64,000 nt of DNA from Mytilus edulis (lineage: Eukaryota > Mollusca > Bivalvia > Mytilida > Mytilidae): positions 39,112,733 to 39,176,732 of the forward strand of contig NC_092351.1 of assembly GCF_963676685.1 (NCBI RefSeq), written 5' to 3'. Below are positions 10,953 to 24,900 of this stretch, piece by piece (position 1 is the stretch's first letter; every line of letters begins with the position of its first letter). Position numbers and translations under genes: made by a program. The notes under the pieces are model-generated. The model searched no databases. It saw only the letters and a list, made by a program, of their open reading frames with translations, and was not told the origin of the DNA.

Positions 10953-12961
10953 TTTTCATATTGTAATTCCTATAAACATATATGAGGCTTCCGTTTGAGA
11001 TAAACGGTGATTTCACTTCTATTGATTATTGATTTGTACAATTTGCATTTCAAAACTTGTCATTTAATCTAACAATTTTATATACATTTATTTGATCTTT
11101 GACCGTCGTGTAGGTATAGAATTCTTTTATCACTAACTAGTTTCACTGCGACTATAGTCCGCAGAGAGATCTTACCCTATAAATATATACGAACAAACAT
11201 CCTTGTTACACTTGTGACGATTCTAAAAAGATTAAATTAATTATTTTGTAAAGTTTATGAAATTGATGCAAGTCCAAATCGTGTGAAATATTTCGTGCAT
11301 ATTCAAATATAACAACACATGGAATGTAGGATCACAAAGGGCGAGCATAGACTGTTCAACGAACTTCTTTTTATTATTTTTTTTCAAATATGCTCGAAAA
11401 ACAAGATAAATCAAACTTCTCTCTCAAAAGAAGGATATTCAAAAAAACTTTTATTATCAAGAAGAAAGAGATACTTGTTCTCGTCACAGATAATGCTTGA
11501 ATATCAACCATTCGACTACTGCAGTTACCAAATTCCTGTCCTAGATTGCATTCATACTTTTTATTAGTCTTCCCCTTTTAGACATATCAGACAAAAACCT
11601 TCAATAATTCAGATCTTGCATCAACAATTATAAATGTTTACTAGTATGTATTTTCTTCAGTCTATCTTGCATAAGGAAAACGAGATCGATGAACACATTC
11701 TGTATGATAAAACACAATTCAGAATATCTTAGTATTTCGTATCTGAACATTTTTCATCGAAACTTATAAGGCAGTATTACTTAAAACCCTCAATTATAAG
11801 AATTTATCATTTTGCATTTAGCATTATATCATGGTATAAATTAGATTCATTTAACACCCTTTTCATTGCTAATTCCACTTGGAAACCAAATCTTTCCGCG
11901 TATCTCCTGTAAGTCATTGCATAATTAATGTCACACCGTAGGAAGAAAGGTTATACAATACAGAATAATGCTCGAAAAATTAGAAGAATACTAGTAGAGG
12001 GGAAAATGGACTAACAATAAAGAATAAAGAAGGATGAGGTGCTACAAAATAAAGAATGGAGAATAATTTGCAGAGAATATATAAAAGATAGATAATAGCC
12101 TAACAAGGTTTTATATACAGAAATGAAGAGCCGCCAATCCAACCCCTCATGAACCCGCAACAAATTATGTCAGACCATTGAGTTATTCTGTCGGACTCAT
12201 GACGTATTTAGATGATAAAATAAATCAGTAATCTTTATTTCTAAAGAGACAGATTAACAGCTAATGCAATTGTCTTAGGGTGTTCAAAATGAGTAGTGTA
12301 TACATGACGCATTGAAGACCCATTGGTGGCCTTCTGTGGTTGTCTGCTCTATGGTCGGGTTGTTGTCTCTTTGACACATTTCCCATTTCCTTTCTTATTT
12401 TTAACATAAAATAAAAGTTACTTCATTTGGTACTTTAATTATAATGTAACAAACTGTAAGAAACTTTATTCTATAGTCCAATAGATGACTAGGATACATT
12501 AAGTGTGTGCTTGTAAATATCCCTATTAGAAAATATAATCTGTACATATATGGAGCACATTTATAAAAGAAAAAAACAAGTGCATTCATACTAAAAGGAG
12601 TGACGTTGGGCATTTCATGAAGCAGACAGAGAGCTTTTTTCACCTGCAAATAAATAGAACAAAGCCAAAAAACATGTCTTTACATTCATTCAGATTTTCA
12701 AAGTAGTGATCAATAATATAAGTATTAAATTATTGTATGGTAAGCTTGTACTGAAGATTTAAATGTACATTGCACCAATGACTCTGTGCACCTTTAATCC
12801 GCTATAATCCCCTTAATCTCTTTAATGTGAAAGACTAATTCCATTTCTGTGTATTTTATTAGTATCAACGTCAAAACAAAACCTTTAAAATATATGATTA
12901 TATTGTGTAAAGAAAATTATGAGAAAGTATGATAAAACTATGAATTATTAGTTTAAATGAC
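10953..12961. other. Intergenic region between head-to-head VWA-1 and VWA-2
   Basis: About 2 kb between the two signal-peptide exons, which point away from each other. It must hold both promoters if the exon calls are right. A partial R3 repeat lies at 12308-12390. I see no clear TATA box or initiator that I would name. Confidence 0.6.
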
Positions 12962-15900
12962 ATGATTTCATATAGGATTTTTCTTTGGATTGTTATATTT
13001 CCATCAAATGTTTACTTGTTAAAAGGTAATGTATATAGGTACATTCTGGTACACAGTGATTCTATTAACTAACCATAGTGTGTCCTCATGAGAGCAGAAT
13101 AACAACAATATAATCATCGCTGCCATCACAAACATACAGTTTTATCTGGTACACAATAATTCTATTAACTAACCATAGTGTGTCCTCATGGGAGCAGAAT
13201 AACAACAATATGATCATCGCTGCCATCACAAACATACAGTTTTGTCTGTACACAATAAGTCTATTACCTAACCACGGTGCGTCCTCATGAGAGCAGAATA
13301 ACAACAATATAATCATCGCTGCCATCACAAACATACAGTTTTGTCTGTACACAATAATTCTATTAACTAACCATAGTGTGTCCTCATGAGAGCAGAATAA
13401 CAACAATATAATCATCGCTGCCATCACAAACACACAGTCTGTACACAACAAGTCTATTACCTAACCACCGTGCGTCCTCATGAGAGCAGACTAGTATCAG
13501 TTTAATTGAAGTCTGTAGCTGGCATGTCAGTACCGGTCATGTCAGTTAACTGCTAGTAGTCTGATGTTATTTATGTATTAAGGTCATTTTTTTTTTTATT
13601 TTCTTTGGTTACATCTTCTGACATCAGACTCGGACTTCTATTGAACTGAATTTTAATGTGCGTATACGATTTTTATGCATTTACTTTTCTGCATTGGCTA
13701 GAAGTATAGGGGAGGGTTGAAATCTCACAAACATGTTTAACCCCGCTGCATTTTTGCGCCTGCCAAGTCATGAGCCTCTGACCTTTGTTAGTCTTGTATT
13801 ATTTTAACTTTTAGTTTCTTGTGTACAATTTGGAGTTTAGTATGGCGTTTATCACTGAACTAGTATATATATTTGTTTAGGGGCCAGCTGAAGGACGCGG
13901 GAACTTTGTAGCATTTTGAGTATACGTCAATGAGGTAGTAAGCAACACAAAAACACAAAATATCTTAAACACATATAGAGGGTAACCTAAAGTCAGAATA
14001 GACAGCTGCCCGTACACAATTATTCATACTGCTTCAATGATATAGTTTATTAGAGATGAATGTCAAATCATTCTAATATTTGTATCTTTTTATGCCATTT
14101 TTCTCTGTTCTATATACTTTTTGCCCATTATTCTCTATTCTTTATATTTAAGCATGTAATATTTTCTTTATTATTTTTTTTAGGTCCATTTTTCTTTATT
14201 TTTTTAATCTCTCCCCCCTTTTCTCTATTCTGTAAACTCACACTCTCATTGCATTTATATGACTCATATAGCATTTTATAATTGTACATATATTACAGAT
14301 GTAGTATTCGTGGTGGATAAGTCAGCCAGTTTGTCAGCTGAGGATTTCTCAGGAGCTATAGATTTTATATACAATGTGACTAAATTTATCACAGTTGGTT
14401 CAACTGCGACCCAATTCTCGGTAGTGACGTTTTCTAGCGATATCACAGAACGTTTTGATTTGAACGACTACTCAACAAATGCTACGATATTAAATGCCAT
14501 TAGTGGCCTCAAGAGTATCACGCCAAGTGGTAGCACGTACACATACGATGCTTTAACTTTTGTAAGGACATCTTCTTTCTTGTCTTCAAAAGGAAGTCGT
14601 TCTAATGCAGATAAGACTGTTATTATATTGACCGATGGGCAATCCGTCAACTATCCGAGAACTGCAGCAGAAGCTGATTTACTCAAAACTAATCTTGGTG
14701 CGGAGGTATTTTCCATTGGAATAGGCTCAGCTATATCAGCCAGTAATGTTGAGTTATTAAGTATGTCCAGTGACCCTGATTCTTATTACTCACATCACGT
14801 GGAGTCATATGTTGATCTGTGTAGTCTTATTCCGACCGTCGTTCCTAAGATCGGTAAGTAAAACATTATATTAGAACTTGTGTTTGCAGTGAAAGCCATT
14901 TATGGATTTGTTTTATCCAAGTATTGTCTTGGATTGTCTTGGATTGTTAAAGTAATCTTTTCAATTTCACAAGGACACAACATCTATAAGTCAAGTTAGT
15001 ATGAACTTAGGGAGGAGTGGTGTGATTCTAAAGAAACAAAGATAAAGAACATGGTTGTAACTGATTTCTGATTTAAGCTTAAATAATAAAAAAAAATCAC
15101 ACACAATACAAAACAATTAAGGCAAAAGGAAACCACTGAACAGATCCTTGGCTTTGGACAGGCACATAACTATGCGTGGCGGGGTTAAACATGTTGAACG
15201 TTATGTCGTCCTTTATCCTTCTCTAACCTGGTACAGTGTTTTGATAACAAGACATAAGAATAAACTGCCAAATCAGTTATAAAGGCGTCCGCTCAGCAGA
15301 TCGACACAAAACAACTCAGTAAATGGCAAAAATCGATTTAAAATGTGCAATTCCAAGTGTTTTCGCTGACAAAGCCCAATATCAACTAATAACATGATCT
15401 AATTTTCATAAACCAGACTATCATGAGGACTTGTGTATCAAATCTGTTTCAATTCATTCAAAATTAGCCTCTCAAAGAATAGACAATGTGATATCACTAA
15501 AATAAGGACATGTCATAAGTCAGTTGTTATCGGGTGCAGTTTATCGTTTAAAGTAAAATTAGGAGATGTGTTATTATTGCCAAGAGATAAGAATCCACAA
15601 AAAATCATATGAAATAGATGAAAGCAATTATAGGCAACCAGATGGCCCTCAACAACGAGAAATTCGGATACCGCATAGTCTTTTACAAAAGGGTCACCCA
15701 TGAAAAATAGGAAACAATTTAATTGAGAAACCGGCATAATTTATAAAAAGAACAATTTGTTACATTTGATGAGACTATAGATTTAAATTAAATGCTGTTT
15801 TCATTTAGATCCAACAGTTACTCCTGCCGCTGTTCCTGGATGTCCGACGGCTGCAGCATCAACTTCTCCAGGTAATCTTTACATCGTAAACAAAGTAAAA

Positions 15901-18900
15901 AATGCTTTTTGCAATAGTAAAAACATGCAGAGAAGGATCAGCTTACCCTTCCGAAGCACTTGAGATCATTCCAGGTTGTTGGTAGAGTTCATGCTACTCA
16001 ATCGTCGTTATCTGATTGTGAACTGTTGTTTTTCTTTAAGTGGATAATTTTTTTTGCCATGATGGTGTTGTCAGTTTTACTTCGAATTGCGATTTTTTGT
16101 TAATCCCTTCTGTTATTATCTGCCTAATTATTTCTGCAGAATATTTGAAGACTAAACAAGAATCTAAAGTATATACATGACACTATGAAAGTAAATCAAA
16201 CGTATATCCAAAGTTTTAAAACAAAAACCTTACATTGCACTTTTAAAAACAATTCTAGGGACATTTTAGTCTGACATCGGCCTCAGTCTTCTTTTAAACT
16301 GAGTGTTTGTTAATAATACATATGCTAGAGGTATAGGGGTAGAGTTGAGATCTTACAATATATGTTTAACCCTGCCGCATTTTAGCGCCTGTCCAAAGTC
16401 AGGAGCCTCTGGCCTTTGTTAGTCTTGTATGTTTTTAGATTTTAGTTCATTTATATGTGTTGGAGTTTTTATCACATTTTTATCTAGGGGCCAGCTGAGG
16501 TCCACCTCCGGGTGCGGGATTTTCTCGCTACATTGAAGATCTTGATGGCCTTCGGCTGTTATCTGGTCTTTGGTCGAGTTGTTGTCTCTTTAACATATTT
16601 CCTATTCCCATTCTCAATTTTATTTAATCATTGCAGGCATATTTTACTTTTGCTATTCACCCTGTTCTTAACACTTAATCAAGTTTGAATGACCACACAT
16701 TGGTTAAGATGGTAGTACAGTAACTTTTTGTCGATAGTTGAAATCATCATATATATTAGTTATAAAGCATCAATTGATATACTACACTTTAAAAATGGTG
16801 CTATGATCATAAACACTAATCTAAGCACATCTTTTTTGCAATTTTTTACACGTTTTGGTCTAAATATGTTTAGATTGACAATGTGCTCAGAATTGTGATT
16901 AGCTTATAAGTTAGTGGTTTTTTTTTAAATACTTTGATTATAAAACAGATTTTAAAGTGTTTAAATTCAAAACATGTCTACACTGAATGTGATGACTGGC
17001 GAATGTACTCCAAACTAGACATGTCATAAAAGTATTTATTTTCTAAGCACGATATTTACAGTTTATCTTTTTTATACAAATACAAGAAATCAATTTTCGC
17101 ATGGAAAGTTGGGAGATGAGATAATAAAATATTTGCTACATATGACACATAAATTCCAAGCAATTTGAAGACAAGAAACCATTCAGCTGTTATGGTGAAG
17201 TAAGGCAACAGCTGAGAATGATTGCATCAGCCTTATAACTGTGATGTGACCTGCCAAAGTTGCTGTTCTTGAACAGGAAAACCAAACATTTTCAGAATCA
17301 GATTCAGTAGCTTTACCTTATCAGAAAAGATACCACATTTTACGTCAACAGATTCAAAGCAGAAGAAATTCACTTACAGAACAAGTCCGCATTATGACAG
17401 TTGTTATCCATTCGTTTGATGTGTTTGGGCTTTTGATTTTGCCATTGGATTACGGGCTTTCCGTTTTGAATTTTCCGCGGAGATCGGTATGTTTGTGATT
17501 TTTCTTTTTAAAGAGATGTTTTGTTTTACAGATGATAACACAGTAGTAGTGGCTGGAGTGGCGGCTGCAGCAGCTGTAGCAGGAATAGGCCTTACCGCAC
17601 TTATTGCCTCTTTACTTGAAAAGAAAGTGTAAGCAATTATATACACTAACAGTGGGTTTTTGTTTGCTTTTTCAACTGATTGTTATAGTTTGTTTTAGTG
17701 TTGTGCTGTTACATCACTGTTCCAGGTTTAAGAAGGGTTTTGCACCTGCAAACTAGTTTAACCCCGCAAAAGCGTATATGTGCCTGTTCAAATTCAGGAG
17801 CATGTAGTTCAGTGGTTGTCGTTGGTTCATGTTTGTTGTCTATGGTTTTTTTTGTTTTTTTTTTGTCTTGATATAGATTAGGTTGTCAGTTTTCTCAATT
17901 CAAAATGTGTTCTTTTTGCACACAAAATTTGAAGGTCTAGATAGTCGAAACAGGAAATTTTGGCCTAAAAAATTAGGATTACCTCTGTCAAAAAATGTTT
18001 CCTTATTTCTGAAACTGCTGACTTTTATTCAAAACTTTAAATGCGTATTTTTTTGCATTATAAACTTCTAACTTTTTAAACTACTAGCATTGTTATAAAA
18101 AAAATTAAAGATAATAGGCTTACAATGTTTTACGCGCATTTCGTCAACATTAAACTCGTCTGTGGCGCTTGAGTTCAATCCGTTTGAAGGTCAATTCCAA
18201 AGGAAGTCAAAGAGCATAGATTAACAAATGTCCAAAAGGTTTTGTCAAATCTGGCTATTTCCATCTTTTTGGGGGATTAGAAAAACAATAGCAAAGTTTT
18301 TAATGGTTTATGAATGTTAACTGTAATAGAAAAAAAATACGTGTAAATGATGTTCTATTAGAGCACTGAAGGGATGCCAACTGGGCTGGTGATACACTTG
18401 CAGTGTAATCGGCACACTGTTTTTATAACCGCAACAAAGATATCAGGCTTAAAATTTTGTACACCAGACTATACTTAGTCTATTGAAATTGATGTTACTT
18501 ATCCTCTTTATCTCCATTGGGACATACATTGATGAAACATAGTTTTGTTAAAATATTTCGAGCAATGCCATGTTAGAACCAATTTCAATACATGTAAGCG
18601 TAGATGGTACGAAGTTTAATGTCCATTAATATTGAAAATCTAAGTGGGTAGAATGATAAAAATCGACATGAACATAATACAGCCTAATCCGACAGTGGTA
18701 TTTTTGCCTGTGAAAGTGAAACGCGTTTGATAACAAATTCATGATTATTAAATTGCAAAATTTTAGGCAAAATGTATAATGCAAAGATTTTGAAATGTTT
18801 GTACAGGCAGTTTGTGATACTAGAACATGCATACAATATCTGTAACGAATGTGAACAAGGTGTACAGATTAAGCTAAAGCAAATGCAGTTTGAGATTTAT

Positions 18901-19203
18901 TTAGTGAGATGGACACTCACCTTTTGTTTATTTTTGACATTGCTTTTTATAACTGTGTAGACATATAACAGATACATCTCGATTACCTGACTTTAGTTTG
19001 AATTAAACATTCGTCAGTGATTCAATCAGTCAAATGGAAAAGATATATATAGTTCACCTTTTTTCAGGAGAGGATTATTTGGTAAAAACAGCAAGGTAGA
19101 TCCCTATGACAGTATGACCAGACAGGGCACTAACAGAGCCATTTTTGATGCTAATGCCCTGAATGATCCCTCAGCCAGAGAAGTACCAGCTCCAGACGTT
19201 TAA
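12962..19203 (+). CDS. VWA-2: VWA-domain type I membrane receptor, complete
   Basis: Five exons, 915 nt, 304 residues: signal peptide 12962-13025 (MISYRIFLWIVIFPSNVY..., donor gtaatg), VWA 14299-14853, stalk 15809-15871, transmembrane 17532-17628, tail 19068-19203 ending in TAA. Junction phases are 1,1,1,2, and every join preserves the frame. The VWA starts DVVFVVDKSAS and keeps all MIDAS positions (DKSAS, Thr in SGSTYT, Asp in LTDGQS), so metal-dependent ligand binding is expected. The stalk is the shortest in the cluster, about 21 residues (DPTVTPAAVPGCP...), and holds one Cys. The TM is rich in Ala/Val/Gly, followed by a basic stop-transfer and a 44-residue tail without a recognised domain. 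It is the only member on the plus strand and stands head-to-head with VWA-1. An interspersed repeat (17395-17512) ends just 20 bases before the TM exon. Assignment to the VWA family is certain; a role in adhesion or immune recognition is only inference. Confidence 0.88.
13035..13490. repeat. Five-copy minisatellite of about 99 bp in VWA-2 intron 1
   Basis: Units marked by 'ctattaactaaccatagtg' and 'cagaataacaacaatat' start near 13061, 13161, 13260, 13359 and 13453; the last is partial. Because 99 is a multiple of three, the minus strand stays open (13086-13451) and repeats a hydrophobic peptide (MFVMAAMIILLLFCSHED). Confidence 0.88.
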
Positions 19204-21921
19204 AAGGCGCAGCTGGTGTATTTCTTGAAGAGTTAACCTTAGATTCAGCACTGATAAAATTTTTGTCTAGGCCAAATATTTTGTTCTATAATATAATATT
19301 ATAACAATACTTACTACACGTTTATTATTTTTCGTAGCAGCTCTAACTATTTGCAATATCTGTTTCAAAAATGACGACAGATATGTTCCAATTGTAGTTA
19401 ACTCTATCCCGTCCATTTAACCTCGAATTCGACCTACCGAATTAGACATACCATCAGCGTTTGTACTTTCAGTAGCAACACGGCATGTGCCTCATGTTGA
19501 GCAGAATCTGCTAAGCCTTCCCCTGTTCTTGATGGGATTCGAGTAGTTTTTTGTACTGTTGTGTGTCTTTTGGTCGTACACCTTTTTTTGGGGGTGTTTT
19601 TTTTTTTTTTTTGTCATGCTGTTGTCATTTGTTTTTACTTTTGAGTTTGAATGTCCTTTTGGTATATTTTTCATCTCTTCTAAAAAGTGATGGGTGACCA
19701 TAACTGGCAAATGTTAAAATTTCCTAAAATTTCCTAAGAGATTGATTTCTCTATCAATTGGTATGAACATTTCCCTTACAAATGCAAAAAACACTCCTTT
19801 GACGAAAAGGAGTATTTGGAAGACGATAAAGTTGTCACAAGTTGTCCCACTAAAAACTAGACATTTTATTTTTCTCATTGATTTGTGCACAAATTTTCTA
19901 AGCTTTTCGCGTCATCGTGTTTTCTTGTACCAGTTCTGACGTTATTGTATGCGATCTCCTTTTAGATCACCCATGTCATATGTGTGATTATTGTTATGAT
20001 TGCACGTATATTGTTGTTATATGATACCATTAAAATTCTAAATTCTAAGTTGCTAAATAAATTGTTCTTCGCAAAATGTACAAACATATATATATATATA
20101 TAAAACAAGAATGTGTCCAAAGTACACGGATGTCCCACTGGCACTATCATTTTCCTTGTTCAATGGACCGTAAAATTGGGTAAAAAATCTAATTTGTCAC
20201 CAAAATTTAAAAGATCATACTATAGGGAAAATGTTTACTCAGTTTCAAGTTGATTGGACTTCAACCTCATCAAAAACTACCTTGACCAAAATCTTTAACC
20301 TGAAACTTGCACTTTCATTTTCTATGTTTACTGGACCGTGAAATTGGGGTCAAAAGTCTTATTTGGCTCTAAAATTAGAAAGATCATATCATAAGGAACA
20401 TTTGTACTAAGTTTCAAGTTGATTGGACTTCTGCTTCATCAAAAACTACCTTGACCAAAAACTTTAACCTGAAGCGGGACGAACGGACGCACAGACGAAC
20501 GAACGAACGGATGGACATACGGACAGACAGACCCGAAAACATAATGCCCCTCTACTATCGTAGGTGGGGCATAAAAAAGCAATGCAAAGAACCAATACAG
20601 AAACATATTCAGTATTGTCAATACGACGAACAAGATCGTATATATTCAAAAAATATTTTGATTTTATATTTTACTCATAAGTTATATGTACCTTAACCAT
20701 AATATATCCAAAATAAACAGAACTTGCTTTTAATTATTAAATAAAATATATGCTACTGGATGTAAACCGAAAAATAATAAACCTACAAACAAGTGAATAA
20801 AAGAAGAAACAAAGGATGAACGAAAAATTAAATATAAATAATAGGCAGTAGATGTGACAGTTCAGTGACACATTTTCCTCGAACTATAGCTGTTTTGATA
20901 TCAAACGTAAGCAATGGTAAAAGATATGCAACATACATTGTTGTCAATAACATGGAATGTAATAGACTGTCATACAAGTGAGAGGTTTAGCTAGTTGTAA
21001 AACAAGGTTCAAGCCAACATTTTCTACATCAGAGAATGCATGAACCAAGTCGGGAATACGACAGTTGTTATCCATTTGTTGGATGTGTTTGAGCTTTAGA
21101 TTTTAGTCGTTTGTTTAAGGATATTCCGGTTTTTTTTAATTTCTTCGAAACTCGGTATTCTTGTCAATTTATTTTTTTTGTCTTTATTTTAAAAAAATGA
21201 TTTGAGAATTCATTTTTTTTTTAGAAAATGTGTGTTTGAATGTTGAGTATTGAACTAACTTGACATCCCTTTATAAAACCAAAACCCCAAATTTATATTT
21301 TGAAATTTTGAACTATAAGATATGGAGCAAAACATCCAATGGAGAAAAAGTACTCAACTGTTTATATAATTAATACCGGTATAAAAAAAACTAGTTATGT
21401 AAAAACTGGTACCGTTACCGTTTTTAAAAGCACAGGATTATCGTATAAAATAATGCATGCAATTAAGAACCAAACGTCCTTAAAAGAACATACAGAACGT
21501 CATTTTGTATGTTCATGGCTTGTTTTACATGTATAGTAGAAATCATAATCAAAACTATTTATTGAAAATACAACATGGTTTTAAATATATGAGGAGGAAT
21601 TATATACAGGTTTACATTCAATGCTTTTTACATTACTTAGTTAAATGAATGAATTGTAGTTTGTCATGGATTAAAGTTAACAAATAAATATATTCAAATG
21701 TTTGGTGGGTTTTTTTTTCTTTCTGGATACATAGTTTAAGAATGAACAGTTGTGCTAGTAAACTTATTTAATTGACCTGGTCGTAAATGATGCTTTTTGA
21801 ACACAAAGGGGATATTGTCATCTTCGCTAGGCGGGGGGGTTCGATCCAGTTCCCTCATTTCTACTCTACTGGATCGCATCATTGGCTAGCATAGATTGAA
21901 AAGTGTATGCATTGTTCATTT
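19204..21921. other. Intergenic region between VWA-2 and VWA-3 (tail to tail)
   Basis: Holds a bivalve-type repeat at 20104-20577, an R2 copy at 21040-21165, and poly-T/TG-rich spacer around 19585-19612. The 65-residue frame at 21339-21536 has no recognisable product. No host gene seen. Confidence 0.6.
20104..20577 (+). repeat. Interspersed repeat R5 with internal duplication and GGAC/GAAC-rich tail
   Basis: Begins 'acaagaatgtgtccaaag', has two related halves of about 190 bases (each with 'agtttcaagttgattggact'), then a run rich in acggac/acgaac near 20477-20530, and ends 'ctatcgtaggtggggcat'. The open frames across it are by-products of the repeat. Confidence 0.75.
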
Positions 21922-24900
21922 TCAACGACAAACTATTTTAGTACCATTGTTCATCATGCTCAGTTTCAAAAAAGTATGAAACTTATTAGAATGACCATTC
22001 TTATATTCATGTTTTGTTTCAATATATTTCATTCTTGAAGGCCCTAATCCACTTTTCATGTCTGGATATTCACGAGCAAGGACAGTTATTAATTCCAAAC
22101 GTCGCTTCCGTTTTCTGAAATAAAAAAAAGAAAAGGATCATCAAGTTGATTTGAGTTTTTTCTTCTTCTTCAAATAATGCAACTCTAATGTAAAACAAAA
22201 TGCATTATTTGCGTAAACCTTTATTGAAAAGCAAGACAAATATAAAGGGGGTCTCATTGGGGGGTTCTGATCCCGGATCCCGCTTACTGTTTTGTCAGAT
22301 TCCCGTATCCCGCTTACACTATGTACGTAAGCAATTCTCATTTTTTTGTCATTTCCCGGGTCCCGCTAGACCTCCTTTCCCGTTTTCACGACACAATATT
22401 TTGACTTTCACGTGTCACGCTTACAAAAAATTGGCAATCCCGCATCACGCTTAGACCCCAATGAGACCCACTATAAAGATACAGTCAATAAGAAACAATA
22501 GCTTAGAATTGTCTTATTTCTACTGGAAATTATTTTAAACAAAAATTGGAATGCAAAGAATTCTTTTGGTATTTTACACATATTACATGCTATTGGTGGT
22601 CCTTTCATTGCAGTTAACAGTAACTAGATTTTGATATTTTAGTTTCACACTTTAAACTCGAATAAAGAGACTATGTACTAATGTTCCCTTTATTTGGATG
22701 ACAATATTTCTTTGGCCACTATTAAGGTGTATGTATTTTCCCTCTTGTTCGCTATACAACTTTATAAAATGACGTTTACGATTTCAATATAAACATAATC
22801 AGATGTAGAATGATTGTCAATGAGACAACTTTCCACCAGTGACCAAATAACGAAGAATTTAAGAACTATAGGTCATGTTATTATAAATTCAAAGGATATA
22901 ATACATATTTTGAGACTAAATAATTAAATTTAATATGACAAAATGCTGGTTTAATAAAAATGCATGAAAGTCACAACAATGTCAAAATGTAAATAGAAAA
23001 CTTTGTTAGTCTATATAAATAAGTATATTTATAGAAAGTTATTATCGGGTTTAGATTAGTATGCATACTCACCTATATTTTGATAAGTAATGTATAACTA
23101 ATATTCCAACGATAACGGTGACTAGAACCAGCACCACAGATATAACTGACAGAATTATTATTGCACTTTCACCTACAAACATTTGTATGTATATTGTTAA
23201 CAAATAAACTGCTATTATATATATTATATATGTAAAGTTCAAGTTATAAAAAAAAATATTATTTATTTTTTTCAAATATTAGTTGTATCAATGTATTTTG
23301 TGTGTAAGGTAAATCAAAAACGGCGTGACATATTTTTTATGTTTTGGAGAAAAAGGGGAAAAAATATAGAGAGTAACTAAAAATAAACAGATCTGCAAGA
23401 CAATTTCTTCTTCAATATTGACATTGACAAAATGATCAGAAACTTCGTATAGGATTTTTATCCTTTAATCATGATTTGGAAATAATACATGTATGAGTCG
23501 AAACATATTTTCCCGGTGTACTTTGACACAGTCGAGATCAGAACAGCAAAGTATCAATGCGTTGGAATGTTTGAAATGTTTTGTTTTTTTTGTTTGTTTT
23601 ACCTTTATAAAAATCTATTTTGTCAAAGACAGATTATGTGCTCATTTGATTATAAGATGATACTTTAGACTATATTTGTCTAAGCGCATTCATGATTTTC
23701 ATGTGATGTGTAGTTCGATATCTCCTTTTAGGTTTTCTACGATTTTTAAAGTCTGCAAAAAGTAAAAATATACTTCAAATTTTTTTTTAATTTTTTACTT
23801 GATTGTTCTTTGGATAAAGATTCTGTTGAATACGTTGATTCTGTTGAATACGTTGATTCTGTTGAATATGTTGGTTCGGTTGAATACGTTGATTCTGTTG
23901 AATATGTTAATTCTGTTGAATATATTAATTCTGTTGAATATGTTAATTCCGTTGAATATGTTAATTCTGTTGTTTCTATTTCTGTAGTCGTTGGTATTGT
24001 TGTTGTTGTTGTCGAAGTGGTTGTCATTTCAGGGCATCCACCAACTTCGGACTGTGTGGAACTCGGATCTGCAAAAGGTATTTTCATTCATATGCATAGG
24101 CCGTGTGACGAAATGGCCCCATTCGTTTCTTTAATAAGCTCTTTACAAAAGTAAAGTTCCATTTTTCAACTTATTTCAATAACATTTGCGCGTATTTTGT
24201 TTTTAGTCTTTAGCCCATTTGCTTTGACAATGATGATTAAATTTGAAAAAGAAATGAACCCAATGCGAATGTTCTTGTCTAGCGCTCTCTGAAAAGCCCT
24301 CATTTTTCTGTTTGTCATCTTTCCTATATATCTACTAAAGGAGGGATTGTTATATTGGCCTTTTATTGCTTAAAATTTAAAACTTTTACATTTAAAAAAG
24401 AGATACATTATCCTTAATGTCCTATTAAAAATACACTTATTAATACTTAAAATATTTCATTAAAAAACAAAAATCACACAATACTTTAAGAGGAGCTTCG
24501 TATGTTGGCTTACTCACACAAAAAATCAAATTTCTTATAAATGTTTACAAATAAGGTATATATAGCTTAGCGTAATAATTGATAACTTTTATGATTGAAA
24601 TAGATTTAACTAAACCAGTTAAAACTGTTAGCACTTAGCCATAATACATGAGCAGTGAAGTCAATTATTTACCTAAAGTATAAAACTCATATTAAATTTA
24701 TCACATGGACAAGTTGTATACCAGTTTTAATGGCGCACATGTAACCTAAAACTTTCACAATGTGGTGCTAAAAGATTGTATCGTTTATGAATGCGCTTTT
24801 GACACTAACTGATACTTGTCACCGATGGATCGTTTTCTTCAATTTATAATAGCTGTGCGTAATTTGAACGAGGTTTTGAAAAAAGAATGATTGTAGTAGG

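Noticed and set aside
13086-13451. Minus-strand 121-residue frame with repeated hydrophobic segments as a multi-pass membrane gene
   Set aside because: It is the translation of a 99-bp minisatellite. A better signal exon for VWA-1 exists at 10889-10952. It is kept only as a curiosity.
20439-20696. Arg- and Ser/Val-rich frames on both strands
   Set aside because: Caused by the GGAC/GAAC-rich tail of a dispersed repeat.
23810-24154. Plus-strand open frame with SVEYVD repeats
   Set aside because: It is the complement of the VWA-3 stalk repeat, which has the right splice sites and frame on the minus strand.
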